A stretch of DNA of 64,000 bases. It comes from Lophium mytilinum. Its lineage: Eukaryota; Ascomycota; Dothideomycetes; Mytilinidiales; Mytilinidiaceae. Below the pieces are notes generated by a model. The model made no database searches. It had not been told where the DNA came from and was given only the letters and a program-made list of their open reading frames with translations. Positions 45,302 to 55,881 of this stretch are shown here, one piece after another. Position numbers and translations under genes: made by a program. How positions within the stretch are numbered: position 1 is the stretch's first letter; every line of letters begins with the position of its first letter. Location of the stretch: contig MU004183.1 of assembly GCA_010093605.1 (NCBI GenBank), forward strand, positions 248,001 to 312,000. The letters run 5' to 3'.

Positions 45302-47229
45302 CTACCCCGTCACCCTCCGAATCCAAAACGCACTCTCCATCCCCGGATCCTCCCGCTCCCTCTTCTTCCACGCCCGATGCAACTTCAGCCCCACCTCATG
45401 CTCCTCCTGCTTAATCTCATCCAGCTCCTTCATGAAGTCTGCCTTCCTGACGTCGGCCTCCCGCACCTTCCTGTAGTCCGTCACGAGCGGGTTCTGGGGC
45501 TGTGTGGAATTGAGGTCCGCAATCAACCGCGCGACGTTCTGCCGCCGCACGCGTAAGTCGTCTTGCTGCGCTTCGAGCGAGGAGATGTGGTCTTGAGATT
45601 CGAGAGAAGGGGGCGGCAGGGGCAGCGCTTTCGAGCTGCGGTCGACGGTGTAGGCGGAGGACATCGAGACGACGCGGGAGGCGTGGGTGGGGGTGCCGGG
45701 TGGGAGCGGTTTGCGGGGGGTTGGGGTCGAGACGGTGGAGGCGGCGGGGACGACGGGGCGGCGGCGGTTGAGGATGGGAGAGGCAGTGGGAGCGGGTGTG
45801 GGTGTCGATGTGGCGAGGGAGGATGTCGGCATTGGGGGTGGTGGAGAGGGAGGCGGGCTGTTTTGATATGTGGTGTTGGTCGCGTAGGTGGTCCAGCTGA
45901 AGCGGCTGGTGGGGATTTTTTCGTCTTTGTTGAAGTGGGCAGAGTAGTTGCTGTCGACGGATTTGCGGTGGATCTTTGATTTTGGGAGCCCGGATGGCTG
46001 CTGTGCTGACGGGGCTTGTACAGCCAGAGGGGTTAGAGTATATGGGTTGATGCCTTGATCTTGGTGTCGGTTGCTCGGCGATACCGGACTGGGGTAAGGA
46101 TAGTTGTGCTGGTCAATTGGATACGTTGGGGATGCAGCGCTTCTTGGGGGACTATTTCTCCCGACTTTGAGAGGTACGGTCGGTTTGATGGGGTCGTCGC
46201 GCAGGTCGCCTCCGGATGAGACTTGCGACGTATCAGCCCCCATTGGTATCCTCCGTACGGTCTCCGCAGCCGAGGATGGAGTACTCCGACCAGATTCATC
46301 TGCTATTCCAGGGCTCGGTTTTCGATGATCGCGAGGAGGTATTGTAAGAGGATGTTTTGTGCGTTTGTCCGCCAGCGGTGGCACGATCGCTGCTCGCCCA
46401 CTTGCGCCTCGCCACTCCTCCCGCGGCTTCGTCTCAACACTCAAGGGGTTCGATGCGAATCGCGAGGTGTTTTGCCTTCTGGAATTGCCAGCCCCGCCGG
46501 TTACTGATACGTGATAGCCCATGGGTGGGTCGGCAGATGGATGATCATACGCAAAATGGCCTGGGACGACCTGCGCGGGCTTTCCAGCATAACTTGACGT
46601 CGGTTCGCCTGTTAACTCATCCCAGCGCGTGGTATCAGAGGCGGTCCGGCCTCGTCCAATATTGGACATTGGCTGTTTTCCCCGGCCGGTAGTCGCTTTC
46701 CGTAAAACTGGAATATGGCTTCCTCGAGGCTGAGTCTTGCGATCTAAACCGTCGTCGCGTACTGGAGAGATATCTCGACTCGCAGGTAATCCATGAGGCT
46801 GCAGACCGAAGCCCATTTCAGGAGAGCTGGGTGGCGAGACATCCGAATATTTAGCAGGTGGGTTGTTTTCCGACCAGTCGTAATTCATTTCAGGCGAAGG
46901 CTGTGAGTATACAGATGAAGCTGTGGGCGCACTAGAATACCGATTGTTGCGCGAGCTATTGGGCGCTAAGTTTTGGCTATTATTCGTTAGAGGGTCTATC
47001 TATGTTACTCAAGCCTTACAACTTACAAAGGTAGTGATGGAAGTTGTGTGGCGACATCGCCGCCCCCATAATTAGGTTGTAGATGTTGCGGCGAAGTCGG
47101 ACTGTTGAGGTCGGCGACATGTGCGAAACCATCGAGGGACTTCTCGTCGTAGGTGGTCTCGATCAAGACAGGGTTCCCGATCTGCTTCGCCGGCTTCTCC
47201 CTCACATGGCCCTGTAACCTTTTCCACAT
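45302..47229 (-). CDS. Pro/Ser-rich protein with C-terminal coiled coil, unrecognised
   Basis: Exons 47229-47027 and 46976-45302 (50-bp intron with CTAAC branch site) give 625 aa. An in-frame ATG at 47271 would add 14 residues; the choice is uncertain. The short N-terminal segment (MWKRLQGHVREKPAKQIGNP) is well ordered and may be conserved. Residues about 60-520 are disordered, rich in Pro, Ser, Thr and Arg, with many SPP and PPPSP motifs that could be phosphorylation or SH3-type sites. The last 100 residues are a charged helix or coiled coil (QDDLRVRRQNVARLIADL, then VREADVRKADFMKELDEIKQ, HRAWKKRERED). I do not recognise a named family. Such architecture is common in cytoskeletal or signalling scaffolds, but nothing shows this directly. 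Confidence 0.75.
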
Positions 47230-48731
47230 GGTGACGGTTCCGGTATGTGTAACTCTGGAGGGAATCAACATTAGTATAAAGCTTCAAGGAAAAACAAGAA
47301 CTCCAAGAACAGGATAACGACATCCAAAGAGTAAAGAACTTGAATATGCAATGAATAAGAAAAGCGAAGGCAGGCATCGGTCGGTGTTATTCCCAAAAGG
47401 TCAGCTGGAGGCTGTGCACCACACATGCATACTAGTGCGGATCTCTTCTTGGGGCTGAAACCCAAAGCGTCTACAGCGCATGGACATTTGGGGCCAGTAC
47501 GGGTGACAAAGGCAACACGTAGGTCGGACTAGAATAGTGACAGGCGCGGTACGGGACATGCCAAGCTTCATGTTACTGCTGGCGTAGCTGAAGTAGCCTC
47601 GAGTGGAATACGTAACATCGCCCACTGAATAGAAACAACTTGAAGGACGCGTTATAGACCTAGCAGCTACGCACACTGTTGACCTTGGGGAGCGTGCGGA
47701 GGGTTCTTCAACTGATCCTGAGGGATTGACGAAAGCCTGGGAATATCGATGCAACACGCGCCAAAAAGAGAACTCGAGAGAAGCGAAAGTATGCTTACCG
47801 TTTGCAGCAGGGTGGCCTCCAAAAATGCGCCTAAGCATGTGACTTACACGCTGAAGAGTAGGCTTCGATGTTGCGCCGGCGACGGTGTTAGGTAAAGAAA
47901 GGAGTGTGAGAAGAAAAAGACACGAAGCAGACACGCAAGTGAAGGATAAGCGGCACCTGACGGGAAGACGCGCTGGACGTATTTATTTTGAGGCGCAGCA
48001 GTGGAGTGTTGCTCGTGTCTCCCTGTGCTCCCGGCAGCCCAGCTGTAGGTAAGAGGTACTCCCTGGCGCGCGGAACGGTTCGATCAAAGAAGATGGAAAC
48101 GTTTCCTCCCAAGAGCTGTTGGATCGAGGGCGTCGAGGACAGATCAACAGCTTGTCCAATTAAAGCGGCTCGGAGGCTGCGATGATTGCTGTTTGCTGCA
48201 CGGTTTCAAGCACAGGGCGGGTGTTTCAGAAAGATTCAAGGCGCGTACCGCGTTGGTTGACGCAGGTTCAAGCTTATGGAAGAGCCGCAAATTGGACAGT
48301 CCTGCGCACTGGCGCTGGGATTAGAGTACTTTGTTAGTGAGCCTGCAATCGACGAAGCGATGATGCTGCATTTGAATATCAGAATGCGCGCCTAACCATG
48401 AGCCGAATATGATACAGGACGCCGAAGCCACGGTAGAATTATGGATCCCTCTTGGTGTCCTATGAGTGTTCGTGCAAAAGCAAAGGAATGAAGTAGATAT
48501 GATTCGGACAATGCTGAAGCCCGATCCGTTCCGGTCAGTTGGGTTCTATTGACGGACTTGGGGGACACGGGGACTGCAGGGTGTTGATGTTTTGGGGGGG
48601 TCGGGCTCCGTCGTCATTTTACGCGGAGCAACCCCGCCGGCTTCAACTTTAGAGCTTCCGGAATCCTCGACATACTTCACTACTTCACCCCAAACCTCCA
48701 CTGCCAGTCTATTGAAAAGAACATCGTCAGG
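47230..48731. other. 1.5-kb divergent intergenic region, no convincing gene
   Basis: The region should contain the 5'UTR and promoter of the Pro/Ser-rich gene and the promoter of the Dap1-like gene. A 177-codon minus-strand frame at 47401-47934 begins with a secretion-like stretch but has no ATG at its start and no domain. It may be 5'UTR sequence. Confidence 0.45.
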
Positions 48732-49336
48732 ATGGCAGACTGTAAGTCAGTTAACTGTTACCAGAGAACCCAGCTAATCTCGACAGCAACCACATCCACC
48801 CCGCCTCCAGCAGCAGAAGTGTAAGCACCTCCGTAACCTCCCTCCCGAATAAGCCTCAGCTAACACCCTCAAGAACCTCCGCCCTAACACCCATCAACAT
48901 CGTCCTCCTCTCCCTCTTCGTCTTCCTCCTCTACATGCGCCTCAAGCCCGCAGCCCCCCAAACCCTCCCCCGCCCGCCCCCAGCAACCGTCTTCCGGACC
49001 TTCACCCCGCCCACGCTCCTCCCTTACAACGGCCTCAACGGCATGCCCATCTACTTCGCTGTGCGCGGCCGCGTCTTCGACGTCACGTCCGGCCGCAACT
49101 TCTACGGCCCCGGCGGGCCCTATGCCAATTTCGCCGGCCGGGACGCTAGCCGAGGTCTTGCGTGCGGCAGCTTCGATGAGGAGATGCTGACGAAGGACTT
49201 GGAGGGGCCGTTGGACAAACTTGAGGATCTCGGGGATGAGGAGATGGAGGCGCTTCAAGGGTGGGAGGAGCGGTTCTCAGAGAAGTATTTGGTGGTGGGC
49301 AAGATCGTGCCGGTTGGGAGCGAGGAGGCGGACTAG
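48732..49336 (+). CDS. dap1: Dap1-like MAPR heme-binding protein (cytochrome b5 fold)
   Basis: Three exons (48732-48741, 48787-48820, 48874-49336; introns 45 and 53 bp) give 168 aa. A short Pro-rich start is followed by one membrane segment (INIVLLSLFVFLLYMRL, about residues 22-38), then the MAPR domain: YNGLNGMPIYFAVRGRVFDVT, GRNFYGPGGPYANFAGRDASRGLA and the C-terminal LEGPLDKLEDLGDEE helix. Family members bind heme through tyrosine and support ergosterol-synthesis P450 enzymes at the ER; the Tyr residues of the IYFAV and FYGPGGPY motifs are present. The very small first exons explain why a simple ORF scan would miss the N-terminus. Length is normal for fungal Dap1. Confidence 0.93.
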
Positions 49337-49919
49337 GGGGCATGAGGGAGGAGGGTGTTGTCTGAGCAGGATATGGGAGGAGGGTATGGCGGACTTGGGG
49401 TCGAAGTGGCAGCTTGATGAGCCTATGATGCTTTCTGATGGTTGTAAGATGGGGTGTTTCGGGCATGAGTCTGCGTTCGTGGATTAGATCTCTGGGCTCA
49501 TTATGAAAAGTACTTTCTTTGGAAATAGCCAATATCCCTTTGACATGTGTGGTGCTTCTGCAGTCCTAATATATGGCTGCTTAGTGGCATCTGTAAAAGC
49601 CTTAATGGACTGAGTGGGTGGGAAAGGACGCGTCACGTGATCTCATCTATTACCATTATTGTTGCATCTTCAAAGACCGTTCTGCACTTGTAGACCACTC
49701 GGTGCAAGGTGGCCTATAATAGTAACCCTACCTTGATTCAGATTGAAAAGACTTCGAAGCACTTTCAACAAAGAAGCATAGTTCTAAATGGTTCTCCTAA
49801 AAGCCAGTCTATGAGCTCGTTGCGTCATTTGTTTTGTCTATCTGCCTAAGTAGGCATCTCCGTGATTGCTTCAAGAAGTGGATGCCGTGACCTTCATAAC
49901 TTATTTTCTAAGGCTCCTC
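49337..49919. other. Intergenic region between convergent genes, no gene seen
   Basis: About 0.58 kb of 3'UTR-like, AT-richer sequence after 49500. No coding features were found. Confidence 0.5.
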
Positions 49920-51261
49920 CTATCGAAGTAACCGTAGGACTTTGATGAGATCTGCCGTAACGCCCATAGCCGTAACTTCGCCCCCGGCACCAGCTCCTTG
50001 GATGATCAAGGGGTTGTCACCATAGCGTTTTGTGTAGAAGCTGATGATGTTGTCGCTTCCCTTCAGTGCCGCAATAGGGTGGGAAGTATCGAACTTCTCT
50101 AGCCCCACCTTGACCTCCTTCTTCACGACATCAACGCTCCCCACGAACCTTACGACCTTGCCTTCGGACGCGGCCCCCTTCTTCAGCTCATCCATTTTGC
50201 CATCAAACTCGCCGAGGCGCTGTAAGAATTCATCGCCGCTCTTGCACCCTTCAAGCTCAGACGGAATCAGGCTCTGGACAGGGAATGAAGTGGAACTCTC
50301 TACTGGAAGTCCGGCCAACCTCGCCAAGATGGTCAACTTCCGCGCGACATCTTGCCCGTTCAAGTCATCTCTTGGGTCCGGCTCGGTGTACCCGAGTTCC
50401 TTCGCCTTCTTGACCTCGGCCGAAAAGGAGCCTCCTCCGCCACCAACAGGCATAAAGCTGTTGAACAGGAAGCTCATAGTGCCCGAGAAGACACCCTCGA
50501 TTCTGTACACCTCGTCGCCCGTCTCAACAAGCTCTTTGAGTGTGGAGAGGACGGGCAGTCCGGCTCCAACGCTGCTCTCATGGAACACGTACCCGCCGAT
50601 CCCGCTACCGTTGGACGCGGCCCCGAAGATGTTTTGCCATAGCTCGTAGCTACCCGAGAACGCCTTTTTGTTCGGCGTGACGATGTTGATGCCCTTCTTC
50701 AAGAACAGCGGGTAGGCTTCTGCGAGGGTCTCATTGCTGGTGTTGTCCACCAATACAACCTTGTTTGGTGCTTTAGAGAGGTATTCGGCAAGATCGGAGA
50801 AGGAGGGAGGTGTTGTGGTAGAAGCAGCAAGGTCTTTCTCCCAGCTGTCGAGGTGAATCGGGTGGTAATCGGTGCTGGAGATGAACTTCCTGCTTGTGGA
50901 GAGAACTATAGTGGAGAGGTAGATCGGCGAAGAGGCGTCCTGGCAGAGCTTAGAGCCTAGGAAGTGGAGTTGGGAAAGGAATGTACGGCCGACGCCGCCA
51001 GTGCCTGTGAATGAGGTTGTTAGATAGTTGAAATTGGTTTAAAACACGAACAGATGATAGTATGACAGTATGAGAGTGCAGTCGATAAAAGCATGTGCTC
51101 AGGCTCCTCTCTTACAACTTTTACGTTGCATTTAGGGTGTAGAAAGCCCATCGAGGTACCCCAAGCAGTAGTAAGAAGTAACCAGAAATTAGGAATATGA
51201 GGATACTGAGGAAAGGGGTCCTACCTATGACTGCAATGAAGACTTGTTTGGGGTGAAACAT
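49920..51261 (-). CDS. hom6: Homoserine dehydrogenase
   Basis: It reduces aspartate semialdehyde to homoserine with NAD(P)H, on the route to threonine and methionine. Exons 51261-51225 and 51004-49920 give 373 aa, the usual monofunctional fungal length. The junction restores the Rossmann motif VIGTGGVGRTFL. Further features are VVLVDNTSNE, the GINIVTPNKKAFSG lysine region, ESSVGAGLPVLSTLKEL, the catalytic-region EGVFSGTMSFLFN, YTEPDPRDDLNGQDVARKLTILAR, and the C-terminal GAGAGGEVTAMGVTADLIKV. The intron is 220 bp, clearly longer than the others in this window. It is divergent from the CCDC174-like gene with less than 300 bp between start codons. Confidence 0.96.
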
Positions 51262-51547
51262 GGTGAGGAAGTTGATAAGTGGAAAGTAGGGCTTCAATTG
51301 CCTTTTATAGTTATCTATCTGAAAGTATCTCCACCCGCGGATGACGTATACAGCAAAGTAGAAAGCCTAGATGGTGTTTTATTTTCGGGATGCTGGTGGG
51401 GTGATGTTTTTCAATCCCCGCTACTCCGTGCTCGGCGGAGGTGGGAAAGAAGGGCTCCGTAAATCCACCAAATCCCGCAACCACTTGTCGTCGCCGGCCA
51501 CCCCAAACATCACCAACCCCCATCACTCACTTATCGGGGACCCCACG

Positions 51548-52543
51548 ATGACAAGCAAAGACTCCTCGCTCTACGGCATCCGGCCAAAGGGCAGGGCCGC
51601 TGCAAAAGAAATATCCTCGTCCAGCTCGCTCGCCTTTACGTCACAGCTCTCCACGCTGATCGCTGCCTCAAATACCTCATCCAAGCCAGGCGCTGGCCGT
51701 CCGCGACCGAAGAAAGCCGATATCTTCTCAACACACAACAAGGGCGTGAATAAGCGCGCGCTGAAGGACCTCGACGACGCCGACTTTGAGCAGAAACATA
51801 GCACCTCCAGCGCGCCGCTCGACGACTCAACATGGCACCGCTCGAAGAGGAAGATGCAAGAGAAAGCCCGAATCTACGCGGCGTTGAAGCGCGGGGACAT
51901 CGAGGACCTCGAGGATAACCATCTCGTGGACTTTGATACAAAGATCGTGGAGGCGGAGGACAGGGGCGACGTGGATAAAGACACGTCCTCTGACGATGGG
52001 GCCGACAGCGAAGGCGAGGAGCTCGTAGAGTTCATAGACGAATTCGGCCGGACACGACGGGGTACGCGGACTCAGATGATAATCAACGAGAGACACAAGC
52101 AGATGTTGGAGGCCGACAGGCCGGACAGGTTTACAGCAAGGCCGATGGCACCAGCGAACATCATATACGGGGATACGATTCAGACTGCGGCATTCAACCC
52201 AGACGAAACTATTGCACAGCAGATGGCCGCGCTAGCAGCGAAGAGGGATAAGGAGTTGACGCCGCCGCCCGCTGAGCATTTTGATAGCCGGAAGGAGATT
52301 AGAACGAAAGGCGTGGGCTTCTTTCAGTTCTCGGCAGATGAGGCGACGAGGAATAAGGAGATGGCTGCTCTAGAAAAGGAGCGGGAGGACACGGAACGGA
52401 GTCGAAGGGAGCGGGAGAAGAGGAAGGAAGAGCGGAAGAAGCAGGTCGAGGCGAGGAAGAAGATTATCCAGGATAAGCGTGGGAAGGCTCAGGCGAACAA
52501 GTTCCTTGCGGATCTCTCTGAAGAGCTATTGAAAGGAGAGTAG
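51548..52543 (+). CDS. CCDC174-like nuclear coiled-coil protein (DUF4078)
   Basis: Single exon, 331 aa from the ATG at 51548 (MTSKDSSLYGIRPKG). The frame is open further upstream, but the family-like start and the divergent promoter favour this ATG. Features are a KGVNKRALKDLDDADFE segment, W-H-R-S-K-R-K-M at the start of a charged helical stretch, acidic EFIDEFGRTRRGTR, the signature GVGFFQFSADEATRNKEM near residue 255, and a long Lys/Arg/Glu coiled coil to the end. CCDC174 proteins are nuclear and associate with splicing or exon-junction factors in animals; the fungal role is inferred. Composition fits a nuclear protein. Confidence 0.85.
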   Translation: MTSKDSSLYGIRPKGRAAAKEISSSSSLAFTSQLSTLIAASNTSSKPGAGRPRPKKADIFSTHNKGVNKRALKDLDDADFEQKHSTSSAPLDDSTWHRSKRKMQEKARIYAALKRGDIEDLEDNHLVDFDTKIVEAEDRGDVDKDTSSDDGADSEGEELVEFIDEFGRTRRGTRTQMIINERHKQMLEADRPDRFTARPMAPANIIYGDTIQTAAFNPDETIAQQMAALAAKRDKELTPPPAEHFDSRKEIRTKGVGFFQFSADEATRNKEMAALEKEREDTERSRREREKRKEERKKQVEARKKIIQDKRGKAQANKFLADLSEELLKGE

Positions 52544-53110
52544 GGGCAGGGTTCCAGATGGCACAGGGAGTTGCACGAGTTACTAAGATACCCAATCAAC
52601 ATGATTTCTCCTTCTTAACGACGGTCTATATGGACGCATCATCCTATTTATTACTTTCCCTATACACTCATATTCGCTTTTCTGTCCTTCTAGAATGCTG
52701 GCATGGCAAAAACCTTCACTGTCTTCTCTGGCTACATCTGTTTCCTCGTCCATGGGCTTGTTCTTTCACCTCTTCATTCCGCTTAGGCAGAGTTGCTCAT
52801 GACAAATTGCAGCCGTTCTGCGCTTTGTACGACTACTTTCGAGGCAGGTATTCTAGGAAGGAGATGACGACAAAAATTGGTCGAGGCGCTCATTGCATCT
52901 GCAGAACTCGCATTGTGTGAGGAGTACGAGATAAAGGGCACAGTAAGAACACAAAGAATCCCTCGATCATGGTGGATTATTTATCCACAATACGCTACCG
53001 CCCTTGAAACAAAGCATTGTTCAATTCACCTCTCGACAGACATAATCTCTTCAAGATGACCAAACCTCATTCTTCCTCTATACACGTTTTCTCGTTGTTG
53101 GATCATCAAG
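52544..53110. other. Intergenic region, no gene seen
   Basis: About 0.57 kb, AT-richer than the genes to the left. It should hold the promoter of the first member of the tandem triplet (a CTATACA box near 53078). The short frames are not supported. Confidence 0.45.
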
Positions 53111-53737
53111 ATGCCTTTCCACCTCTGCCACAAGGACGGGAAGCCCGACCCCAACGAACAAACATCCGAACCCAAGAATGCTAGACATATGAGGGAAGGG
53201 ATTCGTCGGGTCAAATTCCCAGCCGACCACAAAGGACAAGTCTCCCAGATTAACCGAGTTGGAATTGGAAAAGAACAAACACATCAGGCCTCCAAAACAG
53301 ACGGAGCTGAAATTGAGAAGGAGCATATACGTCAGATCAAACTCCGGGAATGCCGCGACCTCTGCGATGACCTGCGCAAAGAGGTTGATGCCCAAAGAAT
53401 GGTCGACCGCAACTTCCGTCCTGGATCGAAATATCACGCTGAGGCTCGTGAGCAACAGACCCGGATCGCGCAATTTCTCCAGATGACTGAGAAAGAGAGA
53501 GATGCAATGTCAGTGGGAACCCTTAGAAGGTATATTGCTCTAGGAAATCGCCTCCGGTGTCTAAACCAGTCTGAGGTAAGGTTCAAGGACCCGCCGTTCA
53601 CGATCAGGACTAGCTTCTCTCAAGTAGATTGGGGTCGGCCGACAACTAGGAATCAAAGCCCACCGACTAGCCCGAATGGCCCGTTTAGGGAGCCTTCAGG
53701 TACTTCGGGGGAGTTGGGCTTCCAAAAACGTGCGTAG
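53111..53737 (+). CDS. Tandem-family protein 1, unrecognised (208 aa)
   Basis: Single frame from an ATG in good context. I do not recognise the family. The N-terminal 80 residues are polar and variable. The core begins LRECRDLCDDLRKEVDAQRMVD, a helical stretch shared with the next two genes, followed by a second helix (AQFLQMTEKERDAMSVGTLRRYIALGNRL). Near the C-terminus is FTIRTSFSQVDWGRPTTRNQ followed by SPPTSP, which has a clear counterpart in member 2. There is no signal peptide, membrane segment or catalytic motif. It is probably a small helical cytosolic or nuclear protein. Two more copies follow on the same strand, so the locus arose by tandem duplication. Confidence 0.7.
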   Translation: MPFHLCHKDGKPDPNEQTSEPKNARHMREGIRRVKFPADHKGQVSQINRVGIGKEQTHQASKTDGAEIEKEHIRQIKLRECRDLCDDLRKEVDAQRMVDRNFRPGSKYHAEAREQQTRIAQFLQMTEKERDAMSVGTLRRYIALGNRLRCLNQSEVRFKDPPFTIRTSFSQVDWGRPTTRNQSPPTSPNGPFREPSGTSGELGFQKRA

Positions 53738-54163
53738 GCCACTTAAACACTCATTCCCATGAACCGAAGAGAGACAGCGTACGAACTACCATCACGTCGG
53801 ATAAACTGCCACCTCGGAAGCGTGGGAAGTCATGGGACGCTCCTTGGGATACGTTGGGCTCTAGTAAACCAGCTCCGTAAGTGAATCAGGTCTTCGCTCA
53901 AAAGCCAAGTCAAACATTTCCTGCGTCACTAATTTCAGTTTAGTCTTACTTATGCGATCCTCATCTTTCAGCCTCCGAAATATCCGTAGTGTCTATCACA
54001 AATACGTCGTGATCCCGGCTCATGCACGTATGATTCACAATGCACCACATCGTGCTCTAAACAGAAAACATTGTCTCGTACATGGGGTTTTTCTCTATAT
54101 ATTCGCCTGGGCCTCTTTCCTCAGTCACACACCACTTCTACTTGAACTCTGAAAGCATACCAA
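53738..54163. other. Spacer between tandem-family genes 1 and 2
   Basis: 426 bp of AT-rich sequence. It includes a TCTATATATTCG TATA-like box about 70 bp before the next ATG. No other gene was seen. Confidence 0.4.
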
Positions 54164-54820
54164 ATGCCTTCCAACATCAGTCAGCCGTTTCGTACCCTCA
54201 GAAAATTGCCGGAAGTCTGGGCTATTTACCTACCCGAGGAGAGACGTCTCGCCAAGCTTGACGCGCTCCGGGAAATATGCAATGAGCTTCGCCGGGATGC
54301 TAGCGTTCAGAACTGGCTCGACTTGGAACTAGATTGGCCGAACACCAACTTGGCACCGGACTACTATCGCTGGCGCGTCATAACCAACAAGACGCAGTTC
54401 ATGGCTGCTGACATGGTTCAGAACGTTGATGATAATGGAGACACGATGGATGAGATCACTATTAGCATACTTCTGCGCAGGATCGATCGCTGGACCTCTC
54501 AGAATGAGTCAGATAGAGAGTTCCAGCTTGAGCCTTGTGATATCAGGGTCAATTTTCGTGAAGTAGAGTGGGATCAGCCGGCCACGAGGATTGAAAGTCC
54601 GCCGGTTAGTCCTAAGTCACAACGTCAGCCAGAGGAGCTGCCTAGAATCGAATGCCTTCATATCAGTGGTATCGAGACCAAAGATGCCGGAGATGTCTTT
54701 TCCGAAGATATTGAAGGGCATGGCAAGAACGAAACGCCATCGAATTCCACAAACGGTCGCTCAAGACAAAACGCAGTTGGAAGCCTCGACATGTTTGAGG
54801 CGCCTAAACCTCAATTTTAG
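54164..54820 (+). CDS. Tandem-family protein 2, unrecognised (218 aa)
   Basis: Single frame. The core LDALREICNELRRDASVQNWLD matches LRECRDLCDDLRKEVDAQRMVD of member 1 and LSTLRALCDELYKDMSIQRTLI of member 3. A second shared block, ADMVQNVDDNGDTMDE, aligns with ADFIRHVEEKGDAMDE of member 3. The C-terminal CDIRVNFREVEWDQPATRIE then SPPVSP aligns with member 1. This member therefore links the other two and gives the best consensus. The tail is polar. There is no signal peptide or membrane segment. The function is unknown; a lineage-restricted family is likely but needs a database check. Confidence 0.72.
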   Translation: MPSNISQPFRTLRKLPEVWAIYLPEERRLAKLDALREICNELRRDASVQNWLDLELDWPNTNLAPDYYRWRVITNKTQFMAADMVQNVDDNGDTMDEITISILLRRIDRWTSQNESDREFQLEPCDIRVNFREVEWDQPATRIESPPVSPKSQRQPEELPRIECLHISGIETKDAGDVFSEDIEGHGKNETPSNSTNGRSRQNAVGSLDMFEAPKPQF

Positions 54821-55167
54821 TAAACACGCCGGAAGATGCTGCCACTGTAGCGGCACGTCGCCTGTCAACTCATCCACATTTCTCCGCTGAGTTCTGAAAA
54901 GCTAAGTTCCTTTAGACCCTACTAAGCATCTCAATAGCACACCACAATCACCCCTAAAACTTTTTTTCTATCCTCAACGGTGCCTGAATAAACATGTTTG
55001 TCACCTCGTAGATTATCCCCGTTTTGCATCTTCAGTCATAGCAACCCATGCTATGAATCATCCGAGACCGTTCGGCGTTACCTCATACCCCTTACATTGT
55101 TAATTCACAACGTTAGCATATTTCAGCATTAGGCTCAACATAGGCCATTGTGCTGCATACACTTCCA
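54821..55167. other. Spacer between tandem-family genes 2 and 3
   Basis: 347 bp, AT-rich, with no gene seen. It presumably holds the promoter of member 3. Confidence 0.4.
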
Positions 55168-55881
55168 ATGATAAAGTCCTCTAGGAACATGCGCAACATG
55201 TCGTTCTCCACATACTCTCTCCCATTAGTCTCCAAAAGCACGGAAAGGACGTTTCGACTTGAAATGGCGACACAGCTACCGGATCTGGAAAGAAAGTTCG
55301 CAGCATTGTCTCTGGACATGCCACCCCATCTCCCTCGCGACAATGAGGAGTCCGATCTCCAATTCTCTCCAGCATCCAATCGAGAACACTATGAGAACTC
55401 CGGCCCAGAATCTGATCTCGAATCCTTTCGGGATCTCGCTTTACGAATCCGCAATGCCAAGCTCTCTACCCTCCGCGCTCTCTGCGACGAACTCTACAAG
55501 GACATGTCAATCCAGCGCACGCTCATCAAACTTCACGAGACTAAGTTCAAGTCTTCCAAAACTTTCAAAATGCACAGCGATCAGACGGTTGAGCAATGGT
55601 ACATCACTGCTGACTTCATTCGTCATGTCGAGGAGAAAGGAGATGCTATGGATGAGGATGAGCTCGATGACAATCTGGCAAAAGGTGAGGATTTGAGAAT
55701 GAAGAATACGTACAATAGCGTGATGGTCCAGCACTACACTCGGCCCACTATACCCAAGCATAGACTCCAGAGGAAGCGGGGGCGATCTAGCCACCGGATG
55801 CGGAAGAGGACGTGGGATGATCGCAGGGCAGAGTTCGTCTCTCGTTCGCGCCGATGGAGACTCGAACAGTTACGAGAGTAA
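55168..55881 (+). CDS. Tandem-family protein 3, unrecognised (237 aa)
   Basis: The longest ATG-initiated frame starts at 55168; later ATGs at 55189, 55198 and 55264 are alternatives, and MATQLPDLERKF at 55264 looks a natural start. The core LSTLRALCDELYKDMSIQRTLI and the block WYITADFIRHVEEKGDAMDEDE are shared with member 2. Unlike members 1 and 2 it lacks the IRxxFxxVxW..SPPxSP tail: after KGEDLRMKNTYNS it runs into a very basic Arg-rich end (RLQRKRGRSSHRMRKRTWDD). This could be real divergence, an unseen intron or an old frameshift near 55720. The function is unknown. Confidence 0.62.
   Translation: MIKSSRNMRNMSFSTYSLPLVSKSTERTFRLEMATQLPDLERKFAALSLDMPPHLPRDNEESDLQFSPASNREHYENSGPESDLESFRDLALRIRNAKLSTLRALCDELYKDMSIQRTLIKLHETKFKSSKTFKMHSDQTVEQWYITADFIRHVEEKGDAMDEDELDDNLAKGEDLRMKNTYNSVMVQHYTRPTIPKHRLQRKRGRSSHRMRKRTWDDRRAEFVSRSRRWRLEQLRE

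Noticed and set aside
47401-47934. A 177-codon minus-strand frame with a signal-peptide-like start
   Set aside because: Its first codon is GTG, not ATG, the next Met falls after the hydrophobic stretch, and no domain is visible; probably 5'UTR sequence.
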